DNA from: an uncultured Eubacteriales bacterium
GTDB lineage: Bacteria > Bacillota > Clostridia > Oscillospirales > Acutalibacteraceae
Assembly: GCA_934456435.1 (NCBI GenBank)
Contig: CAKSHH010000015.1
Span: 1 to 57,661 of the forward strand
Length of the DNA stretch: 57,661 nt
Direction of reading: 5' to 3'
The position numbers were made by a program, and so were the translations under genes. Numbering within the stretch: position 1 is the stretch's first letter; each line of letters starts with the position of its first letter. Below, piece by piece: positions 1 through 8,252 of the stretch. The notes under the pieces were generated by a model. That model saw only the letters and a list, made by a program, of their open reading frames with translations, had not been told where the DNA came from and searched no databases.

Positions 1-3000
1 GACGCCTGCGTTGTGATGTGGCTCCTCTCATCATACTTCTGCGCCATCGTGCGGACATTGTTGTTGATCGTTGTCTGAACAGAGCTTGTGATAGCCGCAT
101 TAGCGTCTGCCGACTTTGCGCCGTTATACGCTGTCGCTATTGTCGAAAGCGTTGCGTCAAGATAATGATTCAGGTTGATGTCCTTAACGCTGTATGTCTT
201 TGACGTATCCGACTTAACGTAGAAAGCCTCTATGTGTGACTTATCTACCTTGCGAACCTCAAGCGTTATTTTCTTCAGGTTTGCCATTGCTGTTTCAAGC
301 GCATTCTTATTGGTCGTGTTCGTTACATCATTTTTGTATGTACCGAGCGCATCCTTGTAAGCTTTAATTGCGTTCTGGTAATTGCTCCAGCCCGTCGCAT
401 CATACTTCGTTGTTGTTGTCTTCTTGTCGCTTCCGTCCTTGTTGACTCCGAGAACAATATCTATTGAATTATTCTCCGTGCCGTATTCGGTAGTCTTGTT
501 GTCTGCCGTAGCTGTCTCAATCCATTGCGCCTGCAAGGTGGCGTTGCCGAACATACCCTTGACTGTGAGTGCACCGTTCTTGTACAGCGTGTTCTGCTTC
601 CAGCTGTTTTCTCCGGCAGTTACGAGCCTGCCTGCAAACGTGTAGCCGCTTCTTGTCGGCAGCGGCAGAGTTATGCTCTGCGTCTCTATCGAATAGTTTA
701 TGCTGCTCGGATTTACACTTCCTGAGTTCGCATTAAGCGTGATCGTGTAGAGCACCGTTGACCATTGTGCATAAAGGTCAATGTTTCCGTTCAAAGTTGC
801 CGTAAGTTTGCTTACCTTTTGTCCGTCTGAATAAGTTGTTCCCGAACCGTTTGCCGCAGTATTCCAGTTGACAAACTTGTATCCGTTCTTCGTAAATCCG
901 TTGGCATTAAGCGCCTGCTCCCTGCCCCAATAGAATTGCTGGGGAGAAGCTGTTGAACCGCCGGTGTTTCCGTTGCCGTGGAATGTGACCGTATACTTTG
1001 ACCAAAGAACGGGAACACAGCTATACGTTTCTGACGGCATAGAAAATTCAATATAATTGCCCGATGTCGGATTGGAGAAGTACCAACCATCCTGAACAAT
1101 ATTGACCGTCACTCTAACGGTTGAACCCGGCTCAATGCCGTCATAGTAATCATTGACATTGGAAGCGACAGTTGTTCCGTTTACGGTTATCGTCGCCGTA
1201 GCCTTTGTTGCGTCGCCGTAAGGATCCGACGTATCGTTGAACATCCAGTTGAGGTCAAGACACGGAATCCAGTTTGCGGTCAATGTGACAGAGCCATTGT
1301 TTACGGCAGTAAGATTTTTAAAGTAAACATCTGAATTTGTCATATTGGACGTATTTCCGCACTTCAAAGAGCTTGAAGAAATTGCCGTGGTCGGATTTGA
1401 CGAATCACCGTATTTCGCAGTCGATGTATTCAGACCGCTTGTAACCGTCCAGCCGACGAATTTATATCCGCTTCGAGTAGGAGGACTCACGGCGAAAGGC
1501 ACATCGTAGGTCGCCGATGTAGGCGCATTTGTGCCGGCAGTTCCTCCGTTGAGATTGTAGGTTATATTGTATTGGTTAGCGAGGTAGTAGTAATTATAAA
1601 CTACCGGTGTTTTGCTTGTAATATGTGTATATGTAATTGTACTTCCCGATAATACCGCGCCAAACTGCGTACTTGAGGAATTTTTTGTATCAAGTGATGT
1701 CAAATAAGTCGGCAAACTTGATAATGTGCCTGTCGGCATTGTTGTCGAAGTCGGTGCTGTAATTCCTTGATAAGTGTAGCCGGTATATGTGTTTGCGGTA
1801 AATACAACCTTATCAAATGCATTGTAAGCCTGCCTTGTTTGTTCGCTCTTTGTTTCAGTTGAGGCCGTTGTGGAATTTATTGAGTATGAACCTGACAGTC
1901 TTCTGATTAAAACGTTATTCTGATATGCCGTAAATCCTGTTGAACGCATTGAAGCGCTTGTATTGTTAAGATAGTTATAAGCAAAAGCGCTATCTCCGCT
2001 CATTATTTGCTGTTTGATTCCGGCATAAGAAATTGCAAGTGATTTGTATGAAAGCTTTACATTGCTTCCGTCAGCATCAGGCTTGCAAAGAAGCTGAGCC
2101 GCATTTGTATATGCTTCCATAAGATTATTCCACATAGTTGAACTGCAAAAATAGGACTGCATTGAAGCCGCATTTTCAGTATAATACTTTATAGCATCAC
2201 GAAGATATGATTTGTTGACTACATAATAGTTAAGATATACAAAAGAATTTGAATAAGCCTTACCACTTGTGTCCGGATCAGAATAAACATAACCATGAAA
2301 AATCAATGTTTTTGAGGTCGAAACCGGAACATTAAACTTACTTGAAAATCGTTGCCCGTTTAATTCTTCTGATGAATATGTTGTGGAACGCTCAGCAAGC
2401 ATATTATCCTTTTTGTCCGTTTCACCATCGTAATACCATCCAAAACTTCTATTGCAGTAATCAGTTGACGATTGTTTCCAGCACTCATGAATATCTATAC
2501 CGGCAGTTAAATTCGGAATCATATTCAAATTATTGAATCTGGATGTATCAATATAAAGACAGCCCTCGTAATAGCCTCTATGGTCTACACTTCCTTGGTC
2601 ATTTTTATAAAATCCACTATAACCAATTTCACCCGATTTCCATAAAAGGACTTCATCATGATTTAAATCTCCCTTAGAGGAACAGGTTTTTACTGTCGCT
2701 GTACTGTCTGTAAGCGGTGGATCGACCATACCGCCTATCTCGTCATAACCAGTATTACCATGTTGTGTTGTTACAATTTTGTGTATACCAGTTATCCAAC
2801 CTGTGTGATTGGCATTACAACGTCTCCATGAGTTATTGCTTTTATATCGCGCCATTACCTGAGCTGCAACTGTCGAATTAGCTCCTGCCAAAGGTGAATA
2901 GACACCGGTATAAGCAGTAACTGTTTTCATAAGGTTATCGGAAGAATCAAAGAAGGTTGCCGTCCATGTAATATACGACGTACTTCCGGAACTGTATTTT

Positions 3001-3470
3001 GCTGAAATTGCACTAACAGCCGCACTATACAGAGATGTCATTTTTGTCGTATTGGAGGTGCTTCCGTATACAGTTTTTTCTACAGTTGTATTTCCGCCGT
3101 AAGTAAGGCTGGTTACATTGGCGCAAGACCATTTTATTGTAACATAAGTTGCATTTGCATAATGAAAATAAACATTTCTTGTTCCGGTTCCGGTAGCCGT
3201 TGTTCTATTAAAACTACTGTCCACCATATCGCCGGTTGCACAATCAAACGTTGATGTTGAACCCGTCGTCGGCTTTAAATAAATTGTTTCAGGAACAACA
3301 AATGTAACCTTATTTGCATTTGCCGTTTCACTTAAATTAACACTTGTCCTTGTTATCAATGCCTGCGATATCACCGAGCCGATATCAAAGAAGCAGAACG
3401 TTGTGAGGAGCATTGTCAAGCACAGTAATACGCTTAACGTGCTCCTGCCGAATTTTGAGAGCTTTTTCAT
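1..3470 (-). CDS. Large exported protein with InlB-like repeats, 3' end outside window
   Basis: The minus strand is open from ATG at 3470 to the window edge, giving about 1156 residues without a stop; the C-terminus lies outside. A GGGAGG ribosome site sits 11 nt upstream of the ATG. Residues 1-37 form a signal peptide (MKKLSKFGRS, a hydrophobic core, then SQA). Residues 40-600 are Ser/Thr/Asn-rich with many Tyr and Trp and match no family I recognise. Three Listeria-Bacteroides (InlB B-type) repeats follow near residues 630, 825 and 905, each of the pattern Y-x-[IV]-[TS]-[YFL]-x-[LGA]-[NG]-G...[SN]GYxFxxW. The last stretch, rich in Lys, Asp and Ala, looks helical. The repeat type is known in cell-surface adhesins and large exported proteins of gut Firmicutes. 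A wall-anchor or dockerin would be in the unseen C-terminus. The function is not assigned. Confidence 0.85.
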   Translation of the reverse strand, partial: MKKLSKFGRSTLSVLLCLTMLLTTFCFFDIGSVISQALITRTSVNLSETANANKVTFVVPETIYLKPTTGSTSTFDCATGDMVDSSFNRTTATGTGTRNVYFHYANATYVTIKWSCANVTSLTYGGNTTVEKTVYGSTSNTTKMTSLYSAAVSAISAKYSSGSTSYITWTATFFDSSDNLMKTVTAYTGVYSPLAGANSTVAAQVMARYKSNNSWRRCNANHTGWITGIHKIVTTQHGNTGYDEIGGMVDPPLTDSTATVKTCSSKGDLNHDEVLLWKSGEIGYSGFYKNDQGSVDHRGYYEGCLYIDTSRFNNLNMIPNLTAGIDIHECWKQSSTDYCNRSFGWYYDGETDKKDNMLAERSTTYSSEELNGQRFSSKFNVPVSTSKTLIFHGYVYSDPDTSGKAYSNSFVYLNYYVVNKSYLRDAIKYYTENAASMQSYFCSSTMWNNLMEAYTNAAQLLCKPDADGSNVKLSYKSLAISYAGIKQQIMSGDSAFAYNYLNNTSASMRSTGFTAYQNNVLIRRLSGSYSINSTTASTETKSEQTRQAYNAFDKVVFTANTYTGYTYQGITAPTSTTMPTGTLSSLPTYLTSLDTKNSSSTQFGAVLSGSTITYTHITSKTPVVYNYYYLANQYNITYNLNGGTAGTNAPTSATYDVPFAVSPPTRSGYKFVGWTVTSGLNTSTAKYGDSSNPTTAISSSSLKCGNTSNMTNSDVYFKNLTAVNNGSVTLTANWIPCLDLNWMFNDTSDPYGDATKATATITVNGTTVASNVNDYYDGIEPGSTVRVTVNIVQDGWYFSNPTSGNYIEFSMPSETYSCVPVLWSKYTVTFHGNGNTGGSTASPQQFYWGREQALNANGFTKNGYKFVNWNTAANGSGTTYSDGQKVSKLTATLNGNIDLYAQWSTVLYTITLNANSGSVNPSSINYSIETQSITLPLPTRSGYTFAGRLVTAGENSWKQNTLYKNGALTVKGMFGNATLQAQWIETATADNKTTEYGTENNSIDIVLGVNKDGSDKKTTTTKYDATGWSNYQNAIKAYKDALGTYKNDVTNTTNKNALETAMANLKKITLEVRKVDKSHIEAFYVKSDTSKTYSVKDINLNHYLDATLSTIATAYNGAKSADANAAITSSVQTTINNNVRTMAQKYDERSHITTQA

Positions 3471-3858
3471 AAGTATACATTCCTCCCGTTTCTGTGGCTG
3501 TTTAAGAATAATTGTTAAGAATCAACAATATTCAAACGTTTACTTTGTTGAAAATAAATATAAATTGCCACTTTTGGATAAATTTTAGCACATTACATTA
3601 TATAATACAATTAACAGCACATTTAAAGAAATATTTTTTCACTTTTTGATATAAATTCAAAATAATTAAATTATTTTATATGCTCTTTTGCTGCTTATGC
3701 AACAAAAAACAAACATTTTAATTCCGCAATGGCATATTGAACAAAAAAAGTACAAACAGATGTTTTTCCTTATATCTTGATATAAAATAATACCGCCTTG
3801 TTCGCTCTGATCAATTTAAAGGGATTTCGGTTATTGATAAAAAAATACTGATTAAGGC
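3471..3858. other. AT-rich intergenic region with no recognised feature
   Basis: This stretch is very A+T-rich and lies between the start of the large exported protein and the tRNA-Leu promoter. It must contain the promoter of the exported protein, but I see no match on the minus strand good enough to name. A short imperfect hairpin (ATTGTT...AACAAT) lies near 3511-3529. No coding potential is evident. Confidence 0.5.
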
Positions 3859-3887
3859 TTGACAACCTGGAAATGATTTGATATAAT
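3859..3887 (+). promoter_or_regulatory. Consensus sigma-A promoter of tRNA-Leu
   Basis: TTGACA at 3859-3864 and TATAAT at 3882-3887 are separated by exactly 17 nt. Both hexamers match consensus, as expected for a stable RNA gene. The tRNA starts 33 nt after the -10 element. Confidence 0.93.
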
Positions 3888-3920
3888 ATGCAACGTTCCT
3901 TGAGGGAACGACAAGTGAAT

Positions 3921-4004
3921 GCGAGAGTGGCGGAATCGGCAGACGCGCACGTTTGAGGGGCGTGTGGTAATCCCGTACGGGTTCAAGTCCCGTCTCTCGC
4001 ACCA
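3921..4004 (+). tRNA. tRNA-Leu (anticodon GAG)
   Basis: The sequence folds as a class II tRNA. The acceptor GCGAGAG pairs with CTCTCGC. The anticodon stem CACGT/GCGTG encloses loop TTGAGGG with anticodon GAG, which reads CUC and CUU leucine codons. A long variable arm and the T arm GGGTTCAAGTCCC are present, and CCA is encoded at 4002-4004. The last 21 nt are duplicated at 4187-4207 within a repeat element. Confidence 0.97.
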
Positions 4005-4011
4005 AAACAAG

Positions 4012-4042
4012 AAGAGTCGCAAAAGCGGCTCTTTTTGTTTTT
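4012..4042 (+). terminator. Intrinsic terminator after tRNA-Leu
   Basis: AGAGTCGC (4013-4020) and GCGGCTCT (4025-4032) form an 8-bp stem with an AAAA loop, followed by TTTTGTTTTT. Confidence 0.9.
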
Positions 4043-4044
4043 AT

Positions 4045-4209
4045 ATGGGGACTTGAACCCGCGAGGGTCAGAGCGTTAAGAAAACAGTCCTGTGGACTGT
4101 TTTCAGCGAAGAGCGGTGAGCCGGGTACTGTTGCAAAGCAACGGTCGGCGAGCCATCAGTATGCAAGGCGAAGCCGCAGCAGACGGCAAGTCCCGTCTCT
4201 CGCACCAAA
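4045..4209. repeat. tRNA-end-associated repeat unit (copy 1)
   Basis: Downstream of the tRNA-Leu terminator lies an inverted copy of a T arm (GGGGACTTGAACCC, 4047-4060). Next comes the palindrome AAAACAGTCC-TGT-GGACTGTTTT (4081-4103) and a TTGC-AAA-GCAA hairpin (4131-4141). It ends at 4187-4209 with an exact 23-bp copy of the tRNA-Leu 3' end plus CCA and two A residues (original at 3984-4006). The distance between the two tRNA ends is 203 bp. The same palindromes occur, inverted, at 57456-57567. It is a dispersed repeat family and not a gene, although it contains an open frame on the plus strand. Confidence 0.8.
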
Positions 4210-4214
4210 GATTT

Positions 4215-4257
4215 AGCCTTGAAACGACGCAGCTACGTTGTTTCAAGGCTTTTCTTC
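4215..4257 (+). terminator. Second terminator following the duplicated tRNA-Leu 3' end
   Basis: A 15-bp stem (4215-4229 with 4236-4250, one G-T pair) and a 6-nt loop CAGCTA are followed by TTTTCTTCT. It stands to the duplicated tRNA end as the first terminator stands to the real tRNA. Confidence 0.8.
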
Positions 4258-4311
4258 TGCCCTCTTGGGGTTTATTTGGGGTTTATTCCCTAAATATAGG
4301 TCTGACACTTT

Positions 4312-4352
4312 ATAAAAGCCGTGCTATGCAATTAAGCAAAACACGGCTTTTG
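4312..4352 (-). terminator. Terminator of the PHP-domain gene
   Basis: AAAAGCCGTG (4314-4323) pairs with CACGGCTTTT (4342-4351). The flanking A and T runs make it usable in both directions. It lies 18 nt beyond the stop of the minus-strand gene. Confidence 0.8.
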
Positions 4353-4369
4353 GCGGATTTTTTAAATAA

Positions 4370-5743
4370 TTATTTGTTTACGGCTTTGATTATCAAGCTG
4401 ACAAGCTTTGCGAAGAGGACATACACTCTTGCACTGGAGAGAACAAAGCCAACCTTCTGCATCGTCGCTTTAAAGCCTTTTTCCGGCTGATATTCAAGCG
4501 GCTCGGTGCCGTGGTCAAGGGTTATCGCCTGCGAATAGGTCATACCGTTTTCGTTGTATATCTCACAGCGAACATAGAGCATTTCGTCCGTTTCAAATTC
4601 GTCAAGATCAAGCGTTACGGTTCCGTCACCGTTTATGTCGTTTCGGGCAAGCGGTTTACCGTTGGCTATCCATTGAACATAGCTTGCGTTGCTTACCTTA
4701 AGACGGATTTTGTGACCGTCGGTCTTGAGATATCCAACCTGCGGAAGCGGAAGATCACTTCCCGTCGATGCATTTATATCCTTTTCGGGTCCGATAATAT
4801 CGTTGGCAACGACCTTGTGCGTCGCTCCGAAAAATGTTCCTGTTTCAAGACATTCGCGCATTGCGTCCATTGACTTTTCGGGCATAACGTAATAATTAAA
4901 GCAGTCGTCCAAACGGCCCACATTGTGCGCGTCGGAGCTTGTGAAGCCGTAGACATTTCTGCCGTAAGGCAGGCAATACATCAAGACATTGTCCCAGAGC
5001 ACTCTGTCATAAGGAGTAACACTTGTAAAACCGTTGACCGCCTCCAGTCCGAGACACGACGGATATTTCAAAAGCAGCTCTGAAAAATACTTGATATTTT
5101 TCGGGTCCATAACCTTGTCGATTTTTCCGTCACATACAAGCCAGTCGCCGGGATGGTTTATGTGGGAAAGTCCGCCGAGCTTTTCGACCGCAGCTATCGC
5201 CGCCTCCTGTCCGTTTTCAAAGCCCCAGTTCAGATTGCCGAACCACGACGGCAGGAAATATCCGTTGACATGGCTCATTGTCAGGGCAACCGCGTTCAGT
5301 TCATTTGAACCTGTCACGCAAAACATACCCTTTCCCCTCGCCTGTCCGTTTGAGAGCACCGCGGAACCGTCGGAAATTGCGGCAAACTCCTCACTCGTCA
5401 GCGGTTTGCGGCTGTTTCCCGTGAACACCTGGTAACAGTAAAGCGGACGAATGAACGGCTGCTGATCCCAGGCTCTTCCCGTTATTCCGTGCTCAGAAAA
5501 GCCCAAAATATCAAAGCCCTGCTCATAAGCCCCGTATATCATATCACGAAAGCTCGCATTACCGTCGCTTACAGAGGAATGAGTGTGCAAGTTACCTTTG
5601 TAAAGCTTCCACGTGTCCCAATCAACGTTTTCATAAGGTGATACAAGGACAAAATCGTTTGCTCCTGTCGCATAGGAGCATACTCCGAGCGGCAGAATTG
5701 TCATGACAATCACCAGAATAACGGATATAATCTTCTTTTTCAT
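4370..5743 (-). CDS. Secreted PHP-domain phosphoesterase-like protein
   Basis: This is a 457-residue protein beginning with a signal peptide (MKKKIISVILVIVMTILPLG, cleavage near residue 26). A PHP fold follows: HTH metal-binding motif at residues 53-55, GFSEHG near 80, NHPGD near 195 and SSDAHN near 270. The PHP superfamily contains metal-dependent phosphoesterases, and secreted members are common in gut Firmicutes but poorly characterised. Residues 330-410 look like a small beta domain. The last 27 residues are hydrophobic and may associate with the membrane. A GGAGG ribosome site precedes the ATG. The gene stands alone with its own terminator. The substrate cannot be inferred. Confidence 0.85.
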   Translation of the reverse strand: MKKKIISVILVIVMTILPLGVCSYATGANDFVLVSPYENVDWDTWKLYKGNLHTHSSVSDGNASFRDMIYGAYEQGFDILGFSEHGITGRAWDQQPFIRPLYCYQVFTGNSRKPLTSEEFAAISDGSAVLSNGQARGKGMFCVTGSNELNAVALTMSHVNGYFLPSWFGNLNWGFENGQEAAIAAVEKLGGLSHINHPGDWLVCDGKIDKVMDPKNIKYFSELLLKYPSCLGLEAVNGFTSVTPYDRVLWDNVLMYCLPYGRNVYGFTSSDAHNVGRLDDCFNYYVMPEKSMDAMRECLETGTFFGATHKVVANDIIGPEKDINASTGSDLPLPQVGYLKTDGHKIRLKVSNASYVQWIANGKPLARNDINGDGTVTLDLDEFETDEMLYVRCEIYNENGMTYSQAITLDHGTEPLEYQPEKGFKATMQKVGFVLSSARVYVLFAKLVSLIIKAVNK

Positions 5744-5768
5744 CCCTTAACCTCCGCTTTTTTATTTG

Positions 5769-5797
5769 ATTATACACTATTTCTTATATTTTGAAAA
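5769..5797 (-). promoter_or_regulatory. Probable promoter of the PHP-domain gene
   Basis: On the minus strand TATAAT (plus 5769-5774) is preceded at 17 nt by TTTTCA, a 4/6 match to the -35 consensus. It lies 26 nt upstream of the ATG at 5743. Confidence 0.45.
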
Positions 5798-5830
5798 TAG
5801 TTTATTTGAAAAGTTTATATTTCAGCATAG

Positions 5831-5869
5831 AAAAATACAGTCTGCATCGCTCGGATGAGACTGTATTTA
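5831..5869 (-). terminator. Terminator of the PanE-like reductase gene
   Basis: AAATACAGTC (5833-5842) pairs with GACTGTATTT (5859-5868). On the minus strand the stem is followed by TTCTATG after a T run. It immediately follows the stop codon at 5874. Confidence 0.8.
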
Positions 5870-5873
5870 AGAT

Positions 5874-6890
5874 TTATTTTGCAATACCGTCAAACAGCTT
5901 TACATTATCGAAGCAGCACTTGTATTTGCCCTGTTCAACGCCGTGGATGATTTCACAAACCTTGTCGTTATATGGTGTGGGAACACCGTAACGTCTGCCG
6001 TATTCGCACACAACGCCGTTGATTGCGTCAACCTCGCAAAGTCTGCCCTTTTCAAGATCCTGAAGCATACTTGCCTTGAGAAGCCTGTGCTTTTTGATGC
6101 AGATAGGAATAAGTGCAAAAGAAATCTTCTTTTTGAAGCCGTTGCTGTAATCAAGAAGCTTCACTACGTCCTTGCCCTGAATCGGCTCGATTACGATACC
6201 TGCCGCCTTGGCAACGTCGATACATTCCTTGATAATGCCCTGACAGCAAACTCTTGAAGCTTTATTCTCCGCGGCATCGCCGAATGTTCCGCCGATAACG
6301 GCAGACATACCTGAAAAGGCGCTGTTGATAAGAAGCTTTGACCAGCGCACACCCATGAAATTGTCTTCAATGTCAACGGGACACATTTTCTCAAGCAAAG
6401 CCTTGACCTGCATAAGCTTGTCGTCCTTTTGACCGTTCATTCTGCCGAGGCCGAAAGACATACTGTCCGGCTCGCTTGTCAGTTCGGAGACTCCCTTACC
6501 GTGAAGCGTTGCACCCCAGGCAACCGTACAGCCCATCGTTCTGTCCTCTCCGACAACCTTGGAAACCGAAAGTTCGGGAAGTCCGTTTTGAAGCGTACAC
6601 ACTATACAGTCGTCGGTCATATTCTTCTCAAGTCCTCTGAGGACGTTTTCGTTGTCAAGCTGTTTTGTGAGAAGAAGTATGAGTTCATATTTTTCCGTCA
6701 TCAGATCCGGAGTAAGCGCGTGTACCGGAACCGTCATATTTACCGTTCCGATAATCTTTGCGCCGTCTCTGTTCATTGCCTCAACGTGTTCCTTGTTACG
6801 CGTTATAAGGTCAACGTCAACACCTGCCTTTGAAAGGTAAGCGCCCAGCACCGTACCCAGCGAACCTGCGCCGTAAATTGCTGTTTTCAT
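5874..6890 (-). CDS. Ketopantoate reductase family protein (PanE/ApbA-like)
   Basis: This 338-residue protein opens with the NADPH-binding Rossmann motif YGAGSLG (residues 6-12). It continues with LLTKQ, whose Lys corresponds to the catalytic residue of 2-dehydropantoate 2-reductase, LQNGL near 103, and the C-terminal helical domain with WSKLLINSAF. True PanE makes pantoate for coenzyme A synthesis, but the family includes reductases of other 2-keto acids. There is no pan gene next to it; the neighbours are malic enzyme and an Ldh-family dehydrogenase. A 2-keto-acid reductase role in fermentation is therefore as likely as vitamin synthesis. The ribosome site is AGGGC. Confidence 0.85.
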   Translation of the reverse strand: MKTAIYGAGSLGTVLGAYLSKAGVDVDLITRNKEHVEAMNRDGAKIIGTVNMTVPVHALTPDLMTEKYELILLLTKQLDNENVLRGLEKNMTDDCIVCTLQNGLPELSVSKVVGEDRTMGCTVAWGATLHGKGVSELTSEPDSMSFGLGRMNGQKDDKLMQVKALLEKMCPVDIEDNFMGVRWSKLLINSAFSGMSAVIGGTFGDAAENKASRVCCQGIIKECIDVAKAAGIVIEPIQGKDVVKLLDYSNGFKKKISFALIPICIKKHRLLKASMLQDLEKGRLCEVDAINGVVCEYGRRYGVPTPYNDKVCEIIHGVEQGKYKCCFDNVKLFDGIAK

Positions 6891-6907
6891 TATAAAGCCC
6901 TCATTTC

Positions 6908-7010
6908 TTTAAGGCAATATCGCACGATTTAGATGTGCGAATTGCACTATGGTTTAAGCGGTAGCTACCGAACAAGGCGTACACCGCAATTTGTGCGGTA
7001 TTGCCTTAAA
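6908..7010. repeat. 103-bp element with 18-bp terminal inverted repeats
   Basis: TTTAAGGCAATA at 6908-6919 is the exact reverse complement of 6999-7010. The pairing extends six more positions with a single G-T. The ends share GGCAATAnCGCAC with short palindromes elsewhere in the window (46352-46387, 52793-52822). It has no coding capacity. Its size and ends resemble a MITE or an expanded REP element. Confidence 0.75.
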
Positions 7011-7011
7011 T

Positions 7012-7037
7012 ATCGGACAGACCGAAGCCTGTCCGAT
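7012..7037 (-). terminator. Hairpin after the malic enzyme gene
   Basis: ATCGGACAG and CTGTCCGAT form a perfect 9-bp stem with an 8-nt loop just past the malic enzyme stop. The T tract on the minus strand is weak (ATATTTAAGG), so it may be a processing or stability hairpin as much as a terminator. Confidence 0.55.
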
Positions 7038-7050
7038 AATGTCTTGATAT

Positions 7051-8220
7051 TTAGATCCTTGCAACGCCCGAATCGCGTGCCGCCTGTGCAACTGCCGCCG
7101 CAACAGTCTTGCCGACACGGGGATCAAACGGCTTGGGAATGATGTAATCGGCTGAGAGTTCCTCGTCGGAAACAAGGCTTGCAAGAGCTTTTGCCGCCGC
7201 AATCTTCATTTCCTCATTGATATCGCTTGCGCGAACGTCAAGAGCACCGCGGAAAATTCCGGGGAAAGCAAGAACGTTGTTGATCTGGTTCGGGAAATCG
7301 CTTCTGCCTGTTCCGACAACAGCCGCACCGGCAGCCTTTGCAAGGTCGGGCATAATCTCCGGAACGGGGTTAGCCATTGCGAGAACGATCGGATCCTTAG
7401 CCATTGACTTGATCATATCCTCAGTAACAACACCGGGAGCCGAAACACCGATAAAGATGTCTGCGCCTTTCATTGCGTCTGCAAGAGAACCTCTGAGGTG
7501 ATTCTTATTTGTGAAATCTGCGATATCCTGCTTTGCCGGCTTGAGATCGTCACCGTCGCAGATAATACCCTTACGGTCACACATAATGATATTGCCCATA
7601 CCCATGCTTGTAAAGAGCCTTGCAATTGCAACGCCTGCGGCACCTGCACCGTTGAATACTGCCGTGCAGTCCTCAATCTTCTTTCCGACAAGCTTGAGCG
7701 CATTGATGATACCTGCCGAACAGATAACAGCCGTGCCGTGCTGGTCGTCGTGGAAGATAGGAATATCAGCCTTTTCCTTAAGCTTTCTTTCAATCTCGAA
7801 GCATCTCGGAGCTGCGATATCCTCAAGGTTGATTCCGCCGAAGCTGCCGCAAAGAAGCGCAACCGTATTTACGAACTCATCAACGTCCTGAGTTCTGATG
7901 CAAAGAGGAAATGCATCAACGCCGCCGAACTCCTTAAAGAGAACGCACTTGCCCTCCATAACAGGCATACCTGCTTCGGGACCGATATTGCCGAGACCGA
8001 GAACGGCTGAACCGTCCGTTATAACGGCAACAAGGTTTGAACGGCGTGTAAGCTCATAGCTCTTGTTGATATCCTTCTGGATTTCAAGGCAGGGCTGTGC
8101 AACACCGGGTGTGTAAGCAAGAGAAAGAGCGTCCTTATTGTCAACCTTTGCTCTTGCAACTACTTCAATCTTACCCTTCCACTCATAGTGAAGTCTCAGG
8201 GATTCCTTTGCATAATCCAT
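7051..8220 (-). CDS. NAD-dependent malic enzyme (short bacterial form)
   Basis: This 389-residue protein oxidatively decarboxylates malate to pyruvate with a divalent metal. The family signatures are clear: SLAYTPGVAQP near residue 35, VITDGSAVLGLGNIGPEAG near 70, metal-site IPIFHDDQHGT near 160, and Rossmann motif NGAGAAGVA near 190. The frame extends upstream to a TTG, but that TTG falls in the GGAGG ribosome site, so ATG at 8220 is chosen. The gene is the third of four on the minus strand after glpK and an Ldh-family dehydrogenase, with 32 nt to the latter. The two malate-related enzymes together suggest malate/pyruvate interconversion. Confidence 0.92.
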   Translation of the reverse strand: MDYAKESLRLHYEWKGKIEVVARAKVDNKDALSLAYTPGVAQPCLEIQKDINKSYELTRRSNLVAVITDGSAVLGLGNIGPEAGMPVMEGKCVLFKEFGGVDAFPLCIRTQDVDEFVNTVALLCGSFGGINLEDIAAPRCFEIERKLKEKADIPIFHDDQHGTAVICSAGIINALKLVGKKIEDCTAVFNGAGAAGVAIARLFTSMGMGNIIMCDRKGIICDGDDLKPAKQDIADFTNKNHLRGSLADAMKGADIFIGVSAPGVVTEDMIKSMAKDPIVLAMANPVPEIMPDLAKAAGAAVVGTGRSDFPNQINNVLAFPGIFRGALDVRASDINEEMKIAAAKALASLVSDEELSADYIIPKPFDPRVGKTVAAAVAQAARDSGVARI

Positions 8221-8252
8221 TTGTTTATCCTCCAAAATAAATTGCGTTTAAA

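Noticed and set aside
3921..4209. Attachment site of a genomic island
   Set aside because: The 23-bp duplication of the tRNA end looks like attL/attR, but the two copies are only 203 bp apart and no integrase or cargo is present; the repeat family at the window's other end explains it better.
4092..4490. A 132-residue plus-strand open frame after tRNA-Leu
   Set aside because: It starts inside the palindromic repeat, crosses the duplicated tRNA end and two terminators, and overlaps the PHP gene. No ribosome site is present. It is explained by the repeat.
8221..8235. Upstream TTG start for malic enzyme adding five residues
   Set aside because: The TTG is part of the GGAGG ribosome site that serves the ATG at 8220.
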